DNA from: Pseudomonas sp. DTU12.3
GTDB taxonomy: Bacteria > Pseudomonadota > Gammaproteobacteria > Pseudomonadales > Pseudomonadaceae
Reading direction: 5' to 3'
DNA length: 64,000 nt
Assembly: GCF_004124275.1 (NCBI RefSeq)
Contig: NZ_CP027218.1
Span: 5,167,001 to 5,231,000, forward strand
Shown here: in pieces, positions 35,415 to 45,800 of the stretch
How the letters are laid out: every line of letters begins with the position of its first letter
How positions within the stretch are numbered: position 1 is the stretch's first letter
Notes under the pieces: model-generated
Told to the model about the DNA's origin: nothing
The model's input: only the letters and a program-made list of their open reading frames with translations
The model's database searches: none
Made by a program: the position numbers and the translations under genes

Positions 35415-37034
35415 ATGAGCCTGTCACTCCTGAGCCGCTACGCCTTCTTTGCCGTCTGCGTGATTTTCACCCTCACCAGCCTGCCTTTCCTTGAACATGA
35501 CTGGCTCTGGCCGATCACCGCCGTTACCGGTGTGCTGAGCCTGCTCGGCGTATTCGACCTGCTGCAGAGCCCGCACGCAGTGCGACGCAACTACCCGATC
35601 CTCGGCAACATTCGCTATCTGGTCGAAGGCATCCGCCCGGAGATTCGCCAGTACCTGCTCGAATCCGACAGCGACGCCCTGCCCTTCTCCCGCGCCCAGC
35701 GCTCGCTGGTCTATTCGCGGGCGAAAAACGAAAGCGCCGACAAACCATTCGGCACGCTGATCGATGTCTACCAGGCCGGTTTCGAATTCATCGGTCACTC
35801 GATGCGCCCGGCGCCGCTGAGCGACCCGAGCAGTTTCCGCGTCACCGTCGGCGGCCCGCAATGCACGCAGCCGTACTCGGCATCGCTGTTCAACATCTCG
35901 GCGATGAGCTTCGGCTCGCTCAGCGCCAACGCCATTCGCGCACTCAATCAGGGGGCGAAACTCGGCAACTTCGCCCACGACACCGGCGAAGGCAGCATCA
36001 GCCCGTATCACCGCGAACACGGTGGCGACCTGACCTGGGAACTGGGCAGCGGCTACTTCGGCTGCCGCAGCAGCGACGGCCGTTTCGACCCGGAACGCTT
36101 CGCCACTCAGGCGCAGGATCCACAAGTGCGGATGATCGAAATCAAGATGAGCCAGGGCGCCAAACCCGGCCACGGCGGCATCTTGCCCAAGCATAAAGTC
36201 ACCAGGGAAATCGCTGAAACCCGCGGCATCATGATGGGCGAAGACTGCGTGTCGCCATCACGTCACAGCGCGTTTTCCACGCCGATCGAGATGATGCATT
36301 TCATCCAGCAACTGCGTGAACTGTCCGGCGGCAAACCAGTGGGCTTCAAGTTCTGCCTCGGTCATCCGTGGGAGTTCATGGGCATCGCCAAAGCCATGCT
36401 GGAAACCGGCATCCTTCCGGATTTCATTGTCGTCGACGGCAAGGAAGGCGGTACCGGCGCCGCACCGGTGGAGTTCACCGATCACATCGGGGTGCCGATG
36501 CGCGAAGGCCTGCTGTTCGTGCATAACACTTTGGTCGGCCTGAACCTGCGCGACAAGATCAAACTCGGCGCCAGCGGCAAGATCGTCAGCGCCTTCGATA
36601 TCGCCAGCGTGCTGGCCATCGGCGCCGACTGGGCCAACTCCGCGCGCGGCTTCATGTTCGCCATCGGCTGCATTCAGTCACAGTCTTGCCACACCAACAA
36701 ATGCCCGACCGGCGTCGCCACCCAGGACGCCTTGCGCCAACGTGCCCTGGTCGTGCCGGACAAGGCGCAACGCGTCTTCAACTTCCATCGCAGCACCCTC
36801 AAGGCACTGGCGGAAATGCTCGCCGCCGCAGGCCTTGAACATCCATCACAACTGTCGGCCAAGCACCTGGTGCGACGCATGTCGGCGACCGAGATCAAAC
36901 TGTTCTCGCAACTGCATGTGTTTCTCAAACCCGGTGAGTTGCTCACTGGCGAGGTGAATGGCGAGTTCTATTCGCGGATGTGGCAAATGGCGCGGGCGGA
37001 CAGTTTTGAGCCGAATGATCTGGTGGCGGCATAG
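35415..37034 (+). CDS. FMN-binding glutamate synthase family protein
   Basis: A 539-residue protein with an N-terminal membrane segment (about residues 12-50) and a glutamate-synthase FMN/Fe-S domain. Signatures include NISAMSFGSLSANAIRAL, HDTGEGSISPYHREHGGDL, the KPGHGGILPK loop and SCHTNKCPTGVATQ with cysteines for a 3Fe-4S-type cluster. It lacks the glutaminase domain, so it is not a normal GOGAT subunit; members of this stand-alone group have unknown function. The start at 35415 follows AAGGAAA. Its last 92 bases are antisense to the end of the GT39 gene. Confidence 0.92.
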   Translation: MSLSLLSRYAFFAVCVIFTLTSLPFLEHDWLWPITAVTGVLSLLGVFDLLQSPHAVRRNYPILGNIRYLVEGIRPEIRQYLLESDSDALPFSRAQRSLVYSRAKNESADKPFGTLIDVYQAGFEFIGHSMRPAPLSDPSSFRVTVGGPQCTQPYSASLFNISAMSFGSLSANAIRALNQGAKLGNFAHDTGEGSISPYHREHGGDLTWELGSGYFGCRSSDGRFDPERFATQAQDPQVRMIEIKMSQGAKPGHGGILPKHKVTREIAETRGIMMGEDCVSPSRHSAFSTPIEMMHFIQQLRELSGGKPVGFKFCLGHPWEFMGIAKAMLETGILPDFIVVDGKEGGTGAAPVEFTDHIGVPMREGLLFVHNTLVGLNLRDKIKLGASGKIVSAFDIASVLAIGADWANSARGFMFAIGCIQSQSCHTNKCPTGVATQDALRQRALVVPDKAQRVFNFHRSTLKALAEMLAAAGLEHPSQLSAKHLVRRMSATEIKLFSQLHVFLKPGELLTGEVNGEFYSRMWQMARADSFEPNDLVAA

Positions 37035-38607
37035 AAGCAACTGACGTGCTGGCCTCCCCTGGGGCCAGCACTGCGTCTGGACTGAACAGATACGCGAAAA
37101 CATTCCCGCCGTTGAATACAAACGAAGGAGCACGGTCCTTTGCAAATAGCGGTCGGGCTTGCGACAAAGACTTATCGGTTACCCACCACACCCTCTGGCT
37201 ACGACAATCCAGCGCCGTCACGCCGTCGATGTAGGCGCTCCTGGCAGGATCATTGATCAGGCTCAAGGCTCCCCGACTTGTAAGCCTCAAGAACTCATCC
37301 ATCGATGAGCGGATCTCGTATTTTGGCTCAATGCTTGTGGTGCTGTAATAAGCGAAAGTCAGGAACCAGTACGCATTGGCGATAATGATCTCGTCTCCCG
37401 GACGGGCGTTCTGATTCAACTGCGCCACCAATGAAGCGAATCCAGTGTCTTGGCGCGCGCCCGTTCCATTCAATCCATCGGTTTGCCGATAGACCATTGT
37501 CAGCCCATGCAACTGCGCAGCTACGACAAGCATCAGCGCTATCATCGCCAGGAACGCCCGCCGTGTCCCGCCGGTATCCAACGCTGCGGCAATCATCATC
37601 GCCAGCGCGGGTGCCGAAAAAACCAGGTACCGAGGCACAAACAATGGAAGAACCAGGCTGATCAGATAAAGAGCGATCACGGGGACAAAAAAATAGCTGA
37701 CCAGCAACACACTGAATCGACGCTCGCCGCTCGGTTTCATAATGATTGTTGCCGCACACAGCAGCATCAGCGCAAACGGCATCAGCTGCCAAAGGGAGCG
37801 ACGCGAATCTCCCAGAACGATGAATTGCCATACCAGCGCCAAGCCATCTTGCAGCGTGACAGGCTGGATCCATTGCAAATTATTGGTGATGGAAAGCTGT
37901 TCGATGAGAGGAGGGATCCAGGGCAGATACCAGAACACGATGGCAAGGTTGGCGACTGTCCACTGCCCCCACGGGATCGCAACGGCAGTGTTGGAGGACC
38001 GGCTCTGCCACCAGAACAACCAATGCACCAGCACGCACAGTCCTGCAAAGTAATGGGTATAAAACGCAGCAACCATCAGCAGCACGTAAATAAGCGAAAA
38101 GCGTTTTTGCTCCGGGGCTCTGACCCAGCACACCAACACCACGGTCGCCGCCATCAGCCAGAACCCGACCAAGGTATACATCCTGGCTTCCTGGCTGTAA
38201 CGCACCGAGATTGGCAAAAAAGCCAACAGCACAGCAGCGATCCACGTCGCTCTGCGTGTGGAGATCAGGCTCATCAACTTGATACTCAGCAGCAACGTGC
38301 CGACATCGGCCAGTGCACTCAAGGCTCTAACCGCAAACGGCGAATCGCCCCACAACAACATCCAGTAATGCAATAGCAGGTAGTAGAGCGGCGGATGTAC
38401 ATCCAACGCCGTCAACGCCCAGATTCGCGCGGGTGCTTCGCGTGCAAGCACCAGGCTGTAGGCTTCGTCGTACCAGATTGCCGGCACTGCAATGGCGTAG
38501 AACCGCACGAATAGCGCAATGAGCAAAACAGCTGCGAGAGCGAGTCGATCAACCTGCTCTGGCGCCAGCGATCGATTTAAAGTCGCAGCCGTCGTCCAGG
38601 GCTTCAT
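36943..38607 (-). CDS. GT39/ArnT-like membrane glycosyltransferase
   Basis: A 554-residue GT-C-fold glycosyltransferase with about ten helices. The first periplasmic loop has the catalytic acid in YDEAYS (about residue 46), and HPPLYYLLLHYW follows, as in dolichol/undecaprenyl-phosphate-sugar transferases. It overlaps the gtrA-like gene by four bases (ATGA), so the pair is co-translated. The C-terminal 30 residues are coded on the strand opposite the 3' end of the glutamate-synthase-like gene. Sugar donor and acceptor unknown; O-antigen or cell-envelope modification is likely. Confidence 0.88.
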   Translation of the reverse strand: MKPWTTAATLNRSLAPEQVDRLALAAVLLIALFVRFYAIAVPAIWYDEAYSLVLAREAPARIWALTALDVHPPLYYLLLHYWMLLWGDSPFAVRALSALADVGTLLLSIKLMSLISTRRATWIAAVLLAFLPISVRYSQEARMYTLVGFWLMAATVVLVCWVRAPEQKRFSLIYVLLMVAAFYTHYFAGLCVLVHWLFWWQSRSSNTAVAIPWGQWTVANLAIVFWYLPWIPPLIEQLSITNNLQWIQPVTLQDGLALVWQFIVLGDSRRSLWQLMPFALMLLCAATIIMKPSGERRFSVLLVSYFFVPVIALYLISLVLPLFVPRYLVFSAPALAMMIAAALDTGGTRRAFLAMIALMLVVAAQLHGLTMVYRQTDGLNGTGARQDTGFASLVAQLNQNARPGDEIIIANAYWFLTFAYYSTTSIEPKYEIRSSMDEFLRLTSRGALSLINDPARSAYIDGVTALDCRSQRVWWVTDKSLSQARPLFAKDRAPSFVFNGGNVFAYLFSPDAVLAPGEASTSVASMPPPDHSAQNCPPAPFATSANRTRHSPRQ

Positions 38608-38966
38608 GCTTTTTGCCCGCGAAACAGTACAAACCTGAAGAAGCCGTACCCCAGCAGCAGATTGATCAGGGTGAACACCGCCACAGTCATCAATCCCGGC
38701 AAATCCCAGGCATCGGCTATCGCGCCAATACTGAAGCTCAACCCGCCCATCACCATGATGAACAGCAGATAGCCGAACACCGATGTCCGGCTTTCGAAGG
38801 TGTAGAGCATGTTCACGTAGAAAGAGAAGGCTGCCGCCACGCAAAACGCCGCAAAATTGCTCGCCGCCTGCGTCAGCCCGACGGCAGTGCACAGGACAAA
38901 AAACAGCTGCCAATGGATCAGTCCATCGGCGATTCCGATCACCGTCAACGCAGAGAATCCTTTCAT
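38604..38966 (-). CDS. GtrA family membrane protein
   Basis: A 120-residue protein with four membrane helices, of the GtrA/DPMS3 family thought to flip undecaprenyl-phosphate-linked glucose across the inner membrane. The N-terminal MKGFSALTVIGIADGLIHWQ and the FYVNMLYTFES loop are typical. The start at 38966 follows AAGGAA. Coupled to the GT39-like gene by ATGA. No GtrB (the synthase for the lipid-linked sugar) is adjacent. Confidence 0.9.
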   Translation of the reverse strand: MKGFSALTVIGIADGLIHWQLFFVLCTAVGLTQAASNFAAFCVAAAFSFYVNMLYTFESRTSVFGYLLFIMVMGGLSFSIGAIADAWDLPGLMTVAVFTLINLLLGYGFFRFVLFRGQKA

Positions 38967-39080
38967 CGCGGTTCCTTGCCATCGCCGTTTTTGGCTAAGG
39001 GTCACGCTAGGGCAAGACGCAAGGTCGGTCTACTGTCAGAAATTACAGGTGCGCGGTCGAAAACGATGAGAGGTCGTCCT

Positions 39081-40565
39081 TCACCACTGCAATAACCTGC
39101 CATGCGGCGGTTCTTTCATGACGATGAAAGCGTAATCGCCGATCAGATAAATGCGGTAGTACAAGCTTTCTACCCGCGCTGGATACCCCAAGTAACCGAC
39201 ATGAGTGGCGTTGTGTCGCTCGCGTTCGGCGACGACGTTGGTGATGCCGACAGAGGGCAGGTTTTCCGCGAGCATGTAGTAGTCGACGTTCAACAGGTAA
39301 CGCAAAACCGGCAGTTGCCTGAACGAGCCCTCGGCACTCGTCAGCCAGCGATCGGAGTAATTGATCGACAGGTAAATACGCTTGGCCTCGCGCAACTCAC
39401 GATCACCGCCGATATCGTGCCCCAGGCTGTACAAGGCTGCCGTCGCGAAGGTTTTCTGCAGCGTCAACACTCGGCCATAGGCGAAGGAAAGCGCTAGCGT
39501 TGCCAGCAGCGGGATGATCAGCAGCAAAGGCAGTCGGCGGTGATGTTGCGCCAATTCAACACTGGCCAGATAGAACAGCGCGACCAGCAGGACGCCAAAG
39601 CCCATCAGCGTCCGCGCGCCTTCGTTGAAATCGCGAAACAGCAGCGTGATGCCGGGTACCAACAGTGCGATCAACGCCAGACACACTGAAGCTGAAAGCA
39701 CATGTCGCCATGCTTGTGCTTGCCGTGCCACGCCGACCAGACCGGCAAATGCGCACAGCATCAGCGCCGCGAATATCCAGCTGTAGCCTCCGTGAAACAG
39801 CAGCGCGAGTTTTTCCAGTATTCGCCCCAGGTTGATCGCGATCTGCAGCAGAGGGTGCGCGCTCCAATCGAGCAAATCGGCTTGCCGTTGATGGGTCATG
39901 AATGGGTATGCGGTGATGCCATAGATCATAACGCCGAGGGTCAGTTGCGCCAGTTTGCCACCGAGCATTCGCCACACGTCGGCACTGGGGGTTCGCTGCT
40001 GCACAGCCCTGAGCAACTCCACACAACACAAACCGAGAAATACATTAAGGCTGATCTGATACAGGCCGATGGCCAGTGCAACCAACGTCGCCGGCACTAG
40101 CCAGCGCTGTACCCGAGAGACGCTATGAAAGGTAATGGCGTAGACCATCGCCACCAGACTCAGGGCCATGTTCGGGCCGTCGTACTGATAAGAGAGATTC
40201 TGCAGCAGAAAAGGGTTGTACCAGAGCGGCAACGGCACCAGACAAGCGGCCAGGGTCGGTTCGCGCAAGTAGTGAAACGTCAGGCGTGTCAGCGCCAGGC
40301 TGATGGCCACGGTGGCGAGCAATAACGGCAGGGGAAAGATGTTGGGCGCGGCGCCGGTGAATGTCAGCAGTTGATACAACCAGTCGGCGAACAGACGACC
40401 CTGTCCGGCCCAGGCATTACCCGCCGCGAGGGCGCGCCAGTTGTCGTCGATATAGGCGAAGTCGGCAAGGATCAGCGGCAGGACGTAAAGTGCGGTCGCG
40501 AGCAGAAAGAACAGCAGCACCTGACGCCGGCCGAGTTCGCGCACGACAAAATCGCTAATCCTCAT
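39081..40565 (-). CDS. GtrII-like glucosyltransferase domain membrane protein
   Basis: A 494-residue protein with about ten membrane helices that resembles the GtrII-type O-antigen glucosyltransferases, with the acidic motif FAYIDDNWRA after the first helix and YNPFLLQNLSYQYDGPNMAL in a loop. It would transfer a sugar from an undecaprenyl carrier to a surface polysaccharide. The start at 40565 (MRISDF) follows GAGG. It lies 114 bases upstream of gtrA on the same strand, so the three genes probably form an envelope-glycosylation unit. Confidence 0.8.
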   Translation of the reverse strand: MRISDFVVRELGRRQVLLFFLLATALYVLPLILADFAYIDDNWRALAAGNAWAGQGRLFADWLYQLLTFTGAAPNIFPLPLLLATVAISLALTRLTFHYLREPTLAACLVPLPLWYNPFLLQNLSYQYDGPNMALSLVAMVYAITFHSVSRVQRWLVPATLVALAIGLYQISLNVFLGLCCVELLRAVQQRTPSADVWRMLGGKLAQLTLGVMIYGITAYPFMTHQRQADLLDWSAHPLLQIAINLGRILEKLALLFHGGYSWIFAALMLCAFAGLVGVARQAQAWRHVLSASVCLALIALLVPGITLLFRDFNEGARTLMGFGVLLVALFYLASVELAQHHRRLPLLLIIPLLATLALSFAYGRVLTLQKTFATAALYSLGHDIGGDRELREAKRIYLSINYSDRWLTSAEGSFRQLPVLRYLLNVDYYMLAENLPSVGITNVVAERERHNATHVGYLGYPARVESLYYRIYLIGDYAFIVMKEPPHGRLLQW

Positions 40566-40654
40566 CGGTGCGCCTCTGCTCACTGCTGCGCGAAGTGATA
40601 CCGATTTGAACCTGAGGAAATGTTTTTTATCGGTCTTTCGGACCGGTGGTAAAC

Positions 40655-40735
40655 GATCAAAAGATCGCCGCCTGCGGCAGCTCCTGCATTGGGATGCGAT
40701 TCCCTGTAGGAGCTGCCGCAGGCGGCGATCTTTTG
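40655..40735. repeat. REP-like inverted pair
   Basis: Head-to-head copies of the main family, here with GGCGGCGATC cores, between two minus-strand genes. Confidence 0.82.
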
Positions 40736-40753
40736 CTTATCAGGCGTAATGGA

Positions 40754-42175
40754 TCAGGAAGCCGAACCCGTCGCACCTTGCGCAACGTTGGTCGGTTGCA
40801 GCTTGAACGCGTAGAACAACACCGTCAGCAGCACCAGGAACGCAGGCCCCACATACAGCGCCACACGGGTGTCCGGGAAGTACGCCATCAGGCCGACCAC
40901 CAGTACCAGAAATGCCAGCGCAAAGTACGAACTGACCGGGTACAGCCACATCTTGTATTTGAGGCCGGCACGTTCGCTGGCGCTCAGGCCTTTGCGGAAT
41001 TTCAGTTGTGCCAGCAGGATCATCACCCAGGTCCAGATCGCGCCGAACGTTGCAATCGAGGTGACCCAGACGAAGACTTTTTCCGGCACCAGGTAGTTGA
41101 GCAGAACGCCCAGCAGTAACGCGGCGATCGACAGCAGCAGCGCACGACGCGGCACACCGTTGTTCGAGGTCTTGGCAAAACCGGCCGGTGCCTGACCGTT
41201 TTGCGCCAGGCTGTAAAGCATGCGCCCGGTGCTGAAAATGCCGCCGTTGCACGACGACAGCGCGGCGGTGATCACCACGAAGTTGATGATACCGGCAGCG
41301 GTCTTGATGCCCAGACGCTCGAAAGTCATCACGAACGGGCTGCCTTGAGTGCCGATTTCGTTCCACGGGTAGATCGAGAGAATCACGAACAGCGCGCCGA
41401 CATAGAACAGCAGAATGCGCCAGAACACCGAGCCGATCGCGTTGGGAATGGTTTTCTGCGGGTTCTTCGCTTCGCCGGCAGTCAGACCGATCATCTCGAC
41501 ACCGAGGTAGGCGAACATGACCATCTGCAGCGACATCAGCACGCCCTGCACGCCGTTGGGCATGAAGCCGCCGTGGGCCCACAGATTGGAAATCCCCAGT
41601 GCCACACCGTCGTTGCCGAAGCCGAAGGCGATGATACCGACGCCGCCGATGACCATGGCGATGATGGTGACGATCTTGATCAGAGCGAACCAGAACTCGA
41701 ATTCACCGAAGGCTTTCACTGCGATCAGGTTGATCGAGCCCATGCTGACCAGCGCCGCGAGGGCCCAGATCCAGCGCGGCACATCGGGGAACCAGATGCC
41801 CATGTACACCGCCACTGCGGTGATTTCCGCGACGCAGGTCACCAGCCACAGGAACCAGTAGTTCCAGCCGGTGAGAAAGCCGGCCAGAGGCCCGAGATAA
41901 TCTTGTGCGTAACGGCTGAACGAGCCAGCGACCGGATTGTGCACGGCCATTTCGCCGAGGGCGCGCATGATCACCAGGATCGCCAGACCGCCAAGAATGT
42001 AGGAAATCATGATCGCCGGCCCGGCCATTTCGATGGCCTTGGCCGAACCTAGAAACAGACCGACACCGATACAGGCGCCGAGCGCCATCAGGCGAATATG
42101 CCGTTCGCCGAGTTCGCGTTTGAGCGGACCGCCCTGAGCGGTTTCGCCGTGAGGCAGGTGATTGCCGACTGGCAT
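40754..42175 (-). CDS. Amino-acid permease (AroP/ProY-type)
   Basis: A 473-residue APC-family transporter with twelve helices. The signature GACIGVGLFLGSAKAIEMAGPA in helix 1 is split over residues 33-54, and VMFAYLGVEMIGLTAGEAKN after helix 6 marks the AAT subfamily. Proline, aromatic amino acids or GABA are possible substrates; proline-specific ProY is the closest by eye. A possible GntR-type operator lies upstream. Confidence 0.9.
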   Translation of the reverse strand: MPVGNHLPHGETAQGGPLKRELGERHIRLMALGACIGVGLFLGSAKAIEMAGPAIMISYILGGLAILVIMRALGEMAVHNPVAGSFSRYAQDYLGPLAGFLTGWNYWFLWLVTCVAEITAVAVYMGIWFPDVPRWIWALAALVSMGSINLIAVKAFGEFEFWFALIKIVTIIAMVIGGVGIIAFGFGNDGVALGISNLWAHGGFMPNGVQGVLMSLQMVMFAYLGVEMIGLTAGEAKNPQKTIPNAIGSVFWRILLFYVGALFVILSIYPWNEIGTQGSPFVMTFERLGIKTAAGIINFVVITAALSSCNGGIFSTGRMLYSLAQNGQAPAGFAKTSNNGVPRRALLLSIAALLLGVLLNYLVPEKVFVWVTSIATFGAIWTWVMILLAQLKFRKGLSASERAGLKYKMWLYPVSSYFALAFLVLVVGLMAYFPDTRVALYVGPAFLVLLTVLFYAFKLQPTNVAQGATGSAS

Positions 42176-42568
42176 GGGGATGCAACCTCGTCTTGTTATT
42201 GGATATGACCACCGAGTGTCGAAGCGTCGGCCGATAAGCCTTGGCTGCCGTGAAACCGCGCCTGCCTCGTGGGCAAACGCGTCTTGTAGGACAAAACCTG
42301 CAAGATCAGCGGGGCGTGCAGTATAAAAAGCCTTGGGCAGGAGTTTTCACTCTATAAACCACAACATTCAGCGACAACTCTCGGCAAAAGCCCGGTTTGC
42401 GGAGAGGCATTCCCTGGGTTTCGTAGGAATTTTTGCCGCCGAAAAAGGCGCCGAGTATTGCACAGCATTGGTGCACCGTCATGCCCCTGCTTTGCCAGCA
42501 TTTACCGCTGGACAGCTCTATCCCGGTCATTTCCAAGCATCTACCCATTCACAAGTAAGTGGATTTCC
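42176..42568. other. Intergenic region upstream of the amino-acid permease
   Basis: 393 bases without a convincing gene. It contains one clear small inverted repeat, TTGTAGGACAA (42284-42294), and probably the permease promoter. Confidence 0.5.
42284..42294. promoter_or_regulatory. Possible GntR (FCD-type) operator
   Basis: TTGT-AGG-ACAA is a perfect inverted repeat fitting the TNGTNNNACNA pattern of FCD-subfamily GntR regulators. It is 109 bases before the permease start on the minus strand. No GntR gene is in the window, so this rests on the motif alone. Confidence 0.3.
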
Positions 42569-42700
42569 TGTGGCGAGGGGATTTATCCCCGTTCGGCTGC
42601 GCAGCAGTCGTAACCCAGTCAACGCGGTGTATCAGACAAACTGCAGTGACTGGCCTTGGGGTTGCTTCGCAACCCAACGGGGATAAATCCCCTCGCCACA
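42569..42700. repeat. 132-base MITE-like inverted-repeat element, copy 2
   Basis: Same ends and length as the copy at 35231-35362. Both share CGGCTGCGCAGCAGTCGTAA after the left arm and CGCAACCCAACGGGGATAAA before the right end. Confidence 0.85.
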
Positions 42701-42833
42701 AAATTTCTAAACCTCAATGCCATCGGCCCCACTTCCAGATTTGTTCAGCACTTCCCCACCCTCAACCCTTCACAATTTTTTCACCATCGCCAACCACCGT
42801 CTAAGCTTCAGACAAGTCCGATCAATCTGCGTA

Positions 42834-45800
42834 ATGGATCAGTCGACTATGGGCGCTTTGTGGCAAACCGATTCGAGTAAAACCGTGGTTCCGACTGAAC
42901 GTGTGGATCAAGCGCCTGTCCCCGAAAAACCACGCCGTTCCCGGCATGGCTGGAAGGCTTTCTGGTTGTTGCTGCTGATTATTGCGATCGTGGTAGGACT
43001 GGCTGCGTCCAAGGAAATGCGCACCTCGCGCTTCCAGTCTGCTGAAGTCAGCAAATACGCGTCATCGCTCACCTACAAGCTGGAATCAGGCCCGAGTGAA
43101 GCGATTCACTACCCCGGCAACGGCCCGTTTGACTTGCGCCTGGGTTACAGCTCTCTGGATGAATTCCTGCCACGCCTGCTCAAGCGCAATTACGTGATCA
43201 CCGAGCAAACGCGTTTCTCCCCGGCCCTGCTCAGCTACACAGACAAAGGTCTGTTCGTACCGTATTCGGAAAAAATCCAGGCCGGCCTGACCATCACCGA
43301 TTGCCGCGCTGCGCCGCTGTACAAGTACAACTATCCGCAACAACTGTATTCCAGCTTCGCGGCCATTCCACCAGTGGTGGTCAGCAGTCTGCTGTTCATT
43401 GAAAACCGCTTCCTGCTCGACCCCAAACAGCCCCGCGCCAACCCGGCGGTGGATTGGCCGCGTTTCGGCATGGCTGCGTGGTCACAGGTGGCGAAACTGC
43501 TGCACCTGCCCGGTCAATCGGCCGGCGGCAGTACGCTGGCGACGCAACTGGAAAAATACCGCCACTCACCGGACGGCCTGACGGTGTCCGGCGCGGAGAA
43601 GATCCGCCAGATGATTTCCGCCAGCGTGCGCGCCTATCAGCCCGGCCCGGAAACTCTTGGTGCACGGCAGAACATCGTTCGCGATTACCTCAACAGCGTG
43701 CCTCTGTCGGCGGTGCCGGGGCATGGCGAAGTGCACGGCATGGCCGAGGGCTTGCGGGTCTGGTACGGCAGCGATTTCAACAAGGCCAACGAACAACTGA
43801 ACAGCCCGGCCACCGATCCGAAGACCATGGCCGACAAAGGCCTGGCCCTGCGTGAAATGCTCTCGCTGATGATCGCCCAACGCCGTCCGTCGCATTACCT
43901 GACCAAGGGCCGCGAAGAGCTCGCCGACCTCACCGACAGCCACTTGCGCCTGCTCAAACAGAACGCTGTGATCGACAGCACCCTGGCCGATGCCGCACTG
44001 ACCAGCAAAGTCACCTACCGCGACTGGCAGACCCAGCCGACGATTCAGCCAATCGAAACCAACAAGGGCATCAGCGTCGCCCGCAGTCGTCTGGCGACCA
44101 TGCTCAACCGTCCGCTGTACGACCTTGATCGCCTTGATCTGTCGGCCACCAGTACCTTGCAGGGCGACTTGCAAACCCAGGCCACCGAGTACCTGAAAAA
44201 ACTCGCCGACCCGGCCTTCGCCGCGCAGATCGGCTTGATGGGCGAGCGTCTGCTGACCCCGACCAGCACCACTCAGGTGCGCTATAGCTTCACACTGTTC
44301 GAACTGACTCCGGACGGCTCGCGGGTGCGCGTCCAGACCGACAGTACAGATCAGCCGTTCGACATCAACGAAGGTAGCAAGCTGGAACTCGGCTCTACGG
44401 CGAAGATGCGGGTGCTGACCACGTACCTGCAAATCATCTCCGAACTGCACGACAAATATGGCGGCATGTCAGTGCCGGAACTGAAGAAAGTCGAAGTCCC
44501 CGATCAGGATCGCCTGAGCCAGTGGGTCATCGAATACCTGATGCAGAACAAGGATCGCGACCTGTCGAAAATGCTCGGCACAGCGCTCGATCGCAAATAC
44601 TCCGCCAGCCCCGGCGAGGCGTTTTTCACCGGTGGCGGTCTGCATGTGTTCCACAACTTTCGCAAGGAAGACAACGGTCGCATACCGACGTTGCGCGACG
44701 CTCTACGAGAATCGATCAACCTGCCGTTCATTCGCCTGATGCGCGATGTGGTGCGCTACGTCACCTACTCCGGCCCCAACAGCAGCGCCGAATTGCTCAA
44801 GGATGATCGCGACCCGCGCCGTCAGGAATACCTGGCCAATTTCGCCGACCGCGAAGGCACCTCGTTCCTGCTCAAATTCTGGAAGAAATACAAAAACAAG
44901 GACACTCAGGCGCGGCTTGATACGTTCCTCGACAGCATGCGTCCAACGCCGATCCGCATGGCTGCGGTGCACCGTTATCTGTTGCCGGATGCCACTCAGG
45001 AAGACTTCAACACCTTCGTGCGCGCACACCTCAAAGGCGCCAAGCTGACAGAAAAACTCACCGACGATCGCCTGATCCGCCTTTACGATTCTTACGGCCC
45101 CGGCAGCTACGACCTGCCTGATCAGGGCTTCATCGCCAAGGTTCACCCGCTCGACCTGTGGCTGATGGGCTACCTGTTGCACAACCCCGACGCGACGTTC
45201 AGCCAGATCGTCAAGGCCAGCCAGTTCGAGCGCCAGGAAGTCTACAGCTGGCTATTCAAGAGCAAGCACAAGGGTGCCCGCGATAGCCGCATCCGCACCA
45301 TGCTCGAAATCGAAGCATTCCTCGAGATTCACCAGCGCTGGCAGAAAGTCGGCTATCCGTTCGACCATCTGGTGCCATCGCTGGCGACCGCGATCGGTAG
45401 TTCCGGTGATCGTCCCGCAGCGCTTGCCGAACTGATCGGCACCATCCTCAACGACGGCGTGCGCATGCCGACGCTGCGTATCGACAGCCTGCATTTTGCC
45501 GCCGACACTCCGTACGAAACACGCGTGACCAATGACCCCCACGTCGGCAAACGGGTGATGCCATCGGAAGTCGCCACGGCCATGCGCGAGGCGCTCTCGC
45601 AAGTGGTGGATTCAGGAACGGCGAAACGTGTTTCCGGCAGTTTCAAAACCGCCGACGGCACGCCGCTGGTCATGGGCGGCAAGACCGGGACCGGCGACAA
45701 CCGCATCGAAGCCATCGGCTCCGGCGGACGCATCCTCAGCTCGAAATCAATCAACCGCACGGCGACGTTTGTGTTCTACATCGGCAACAACCATTTCGGC

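Noticed and set aside
42717..42833. N-terminal extension of the penicillin-binding protein from 42717
   Set aside because: Residues coded there do not look like protein and begin right after a repeat element; the membrane anchor follows normally from 42834.
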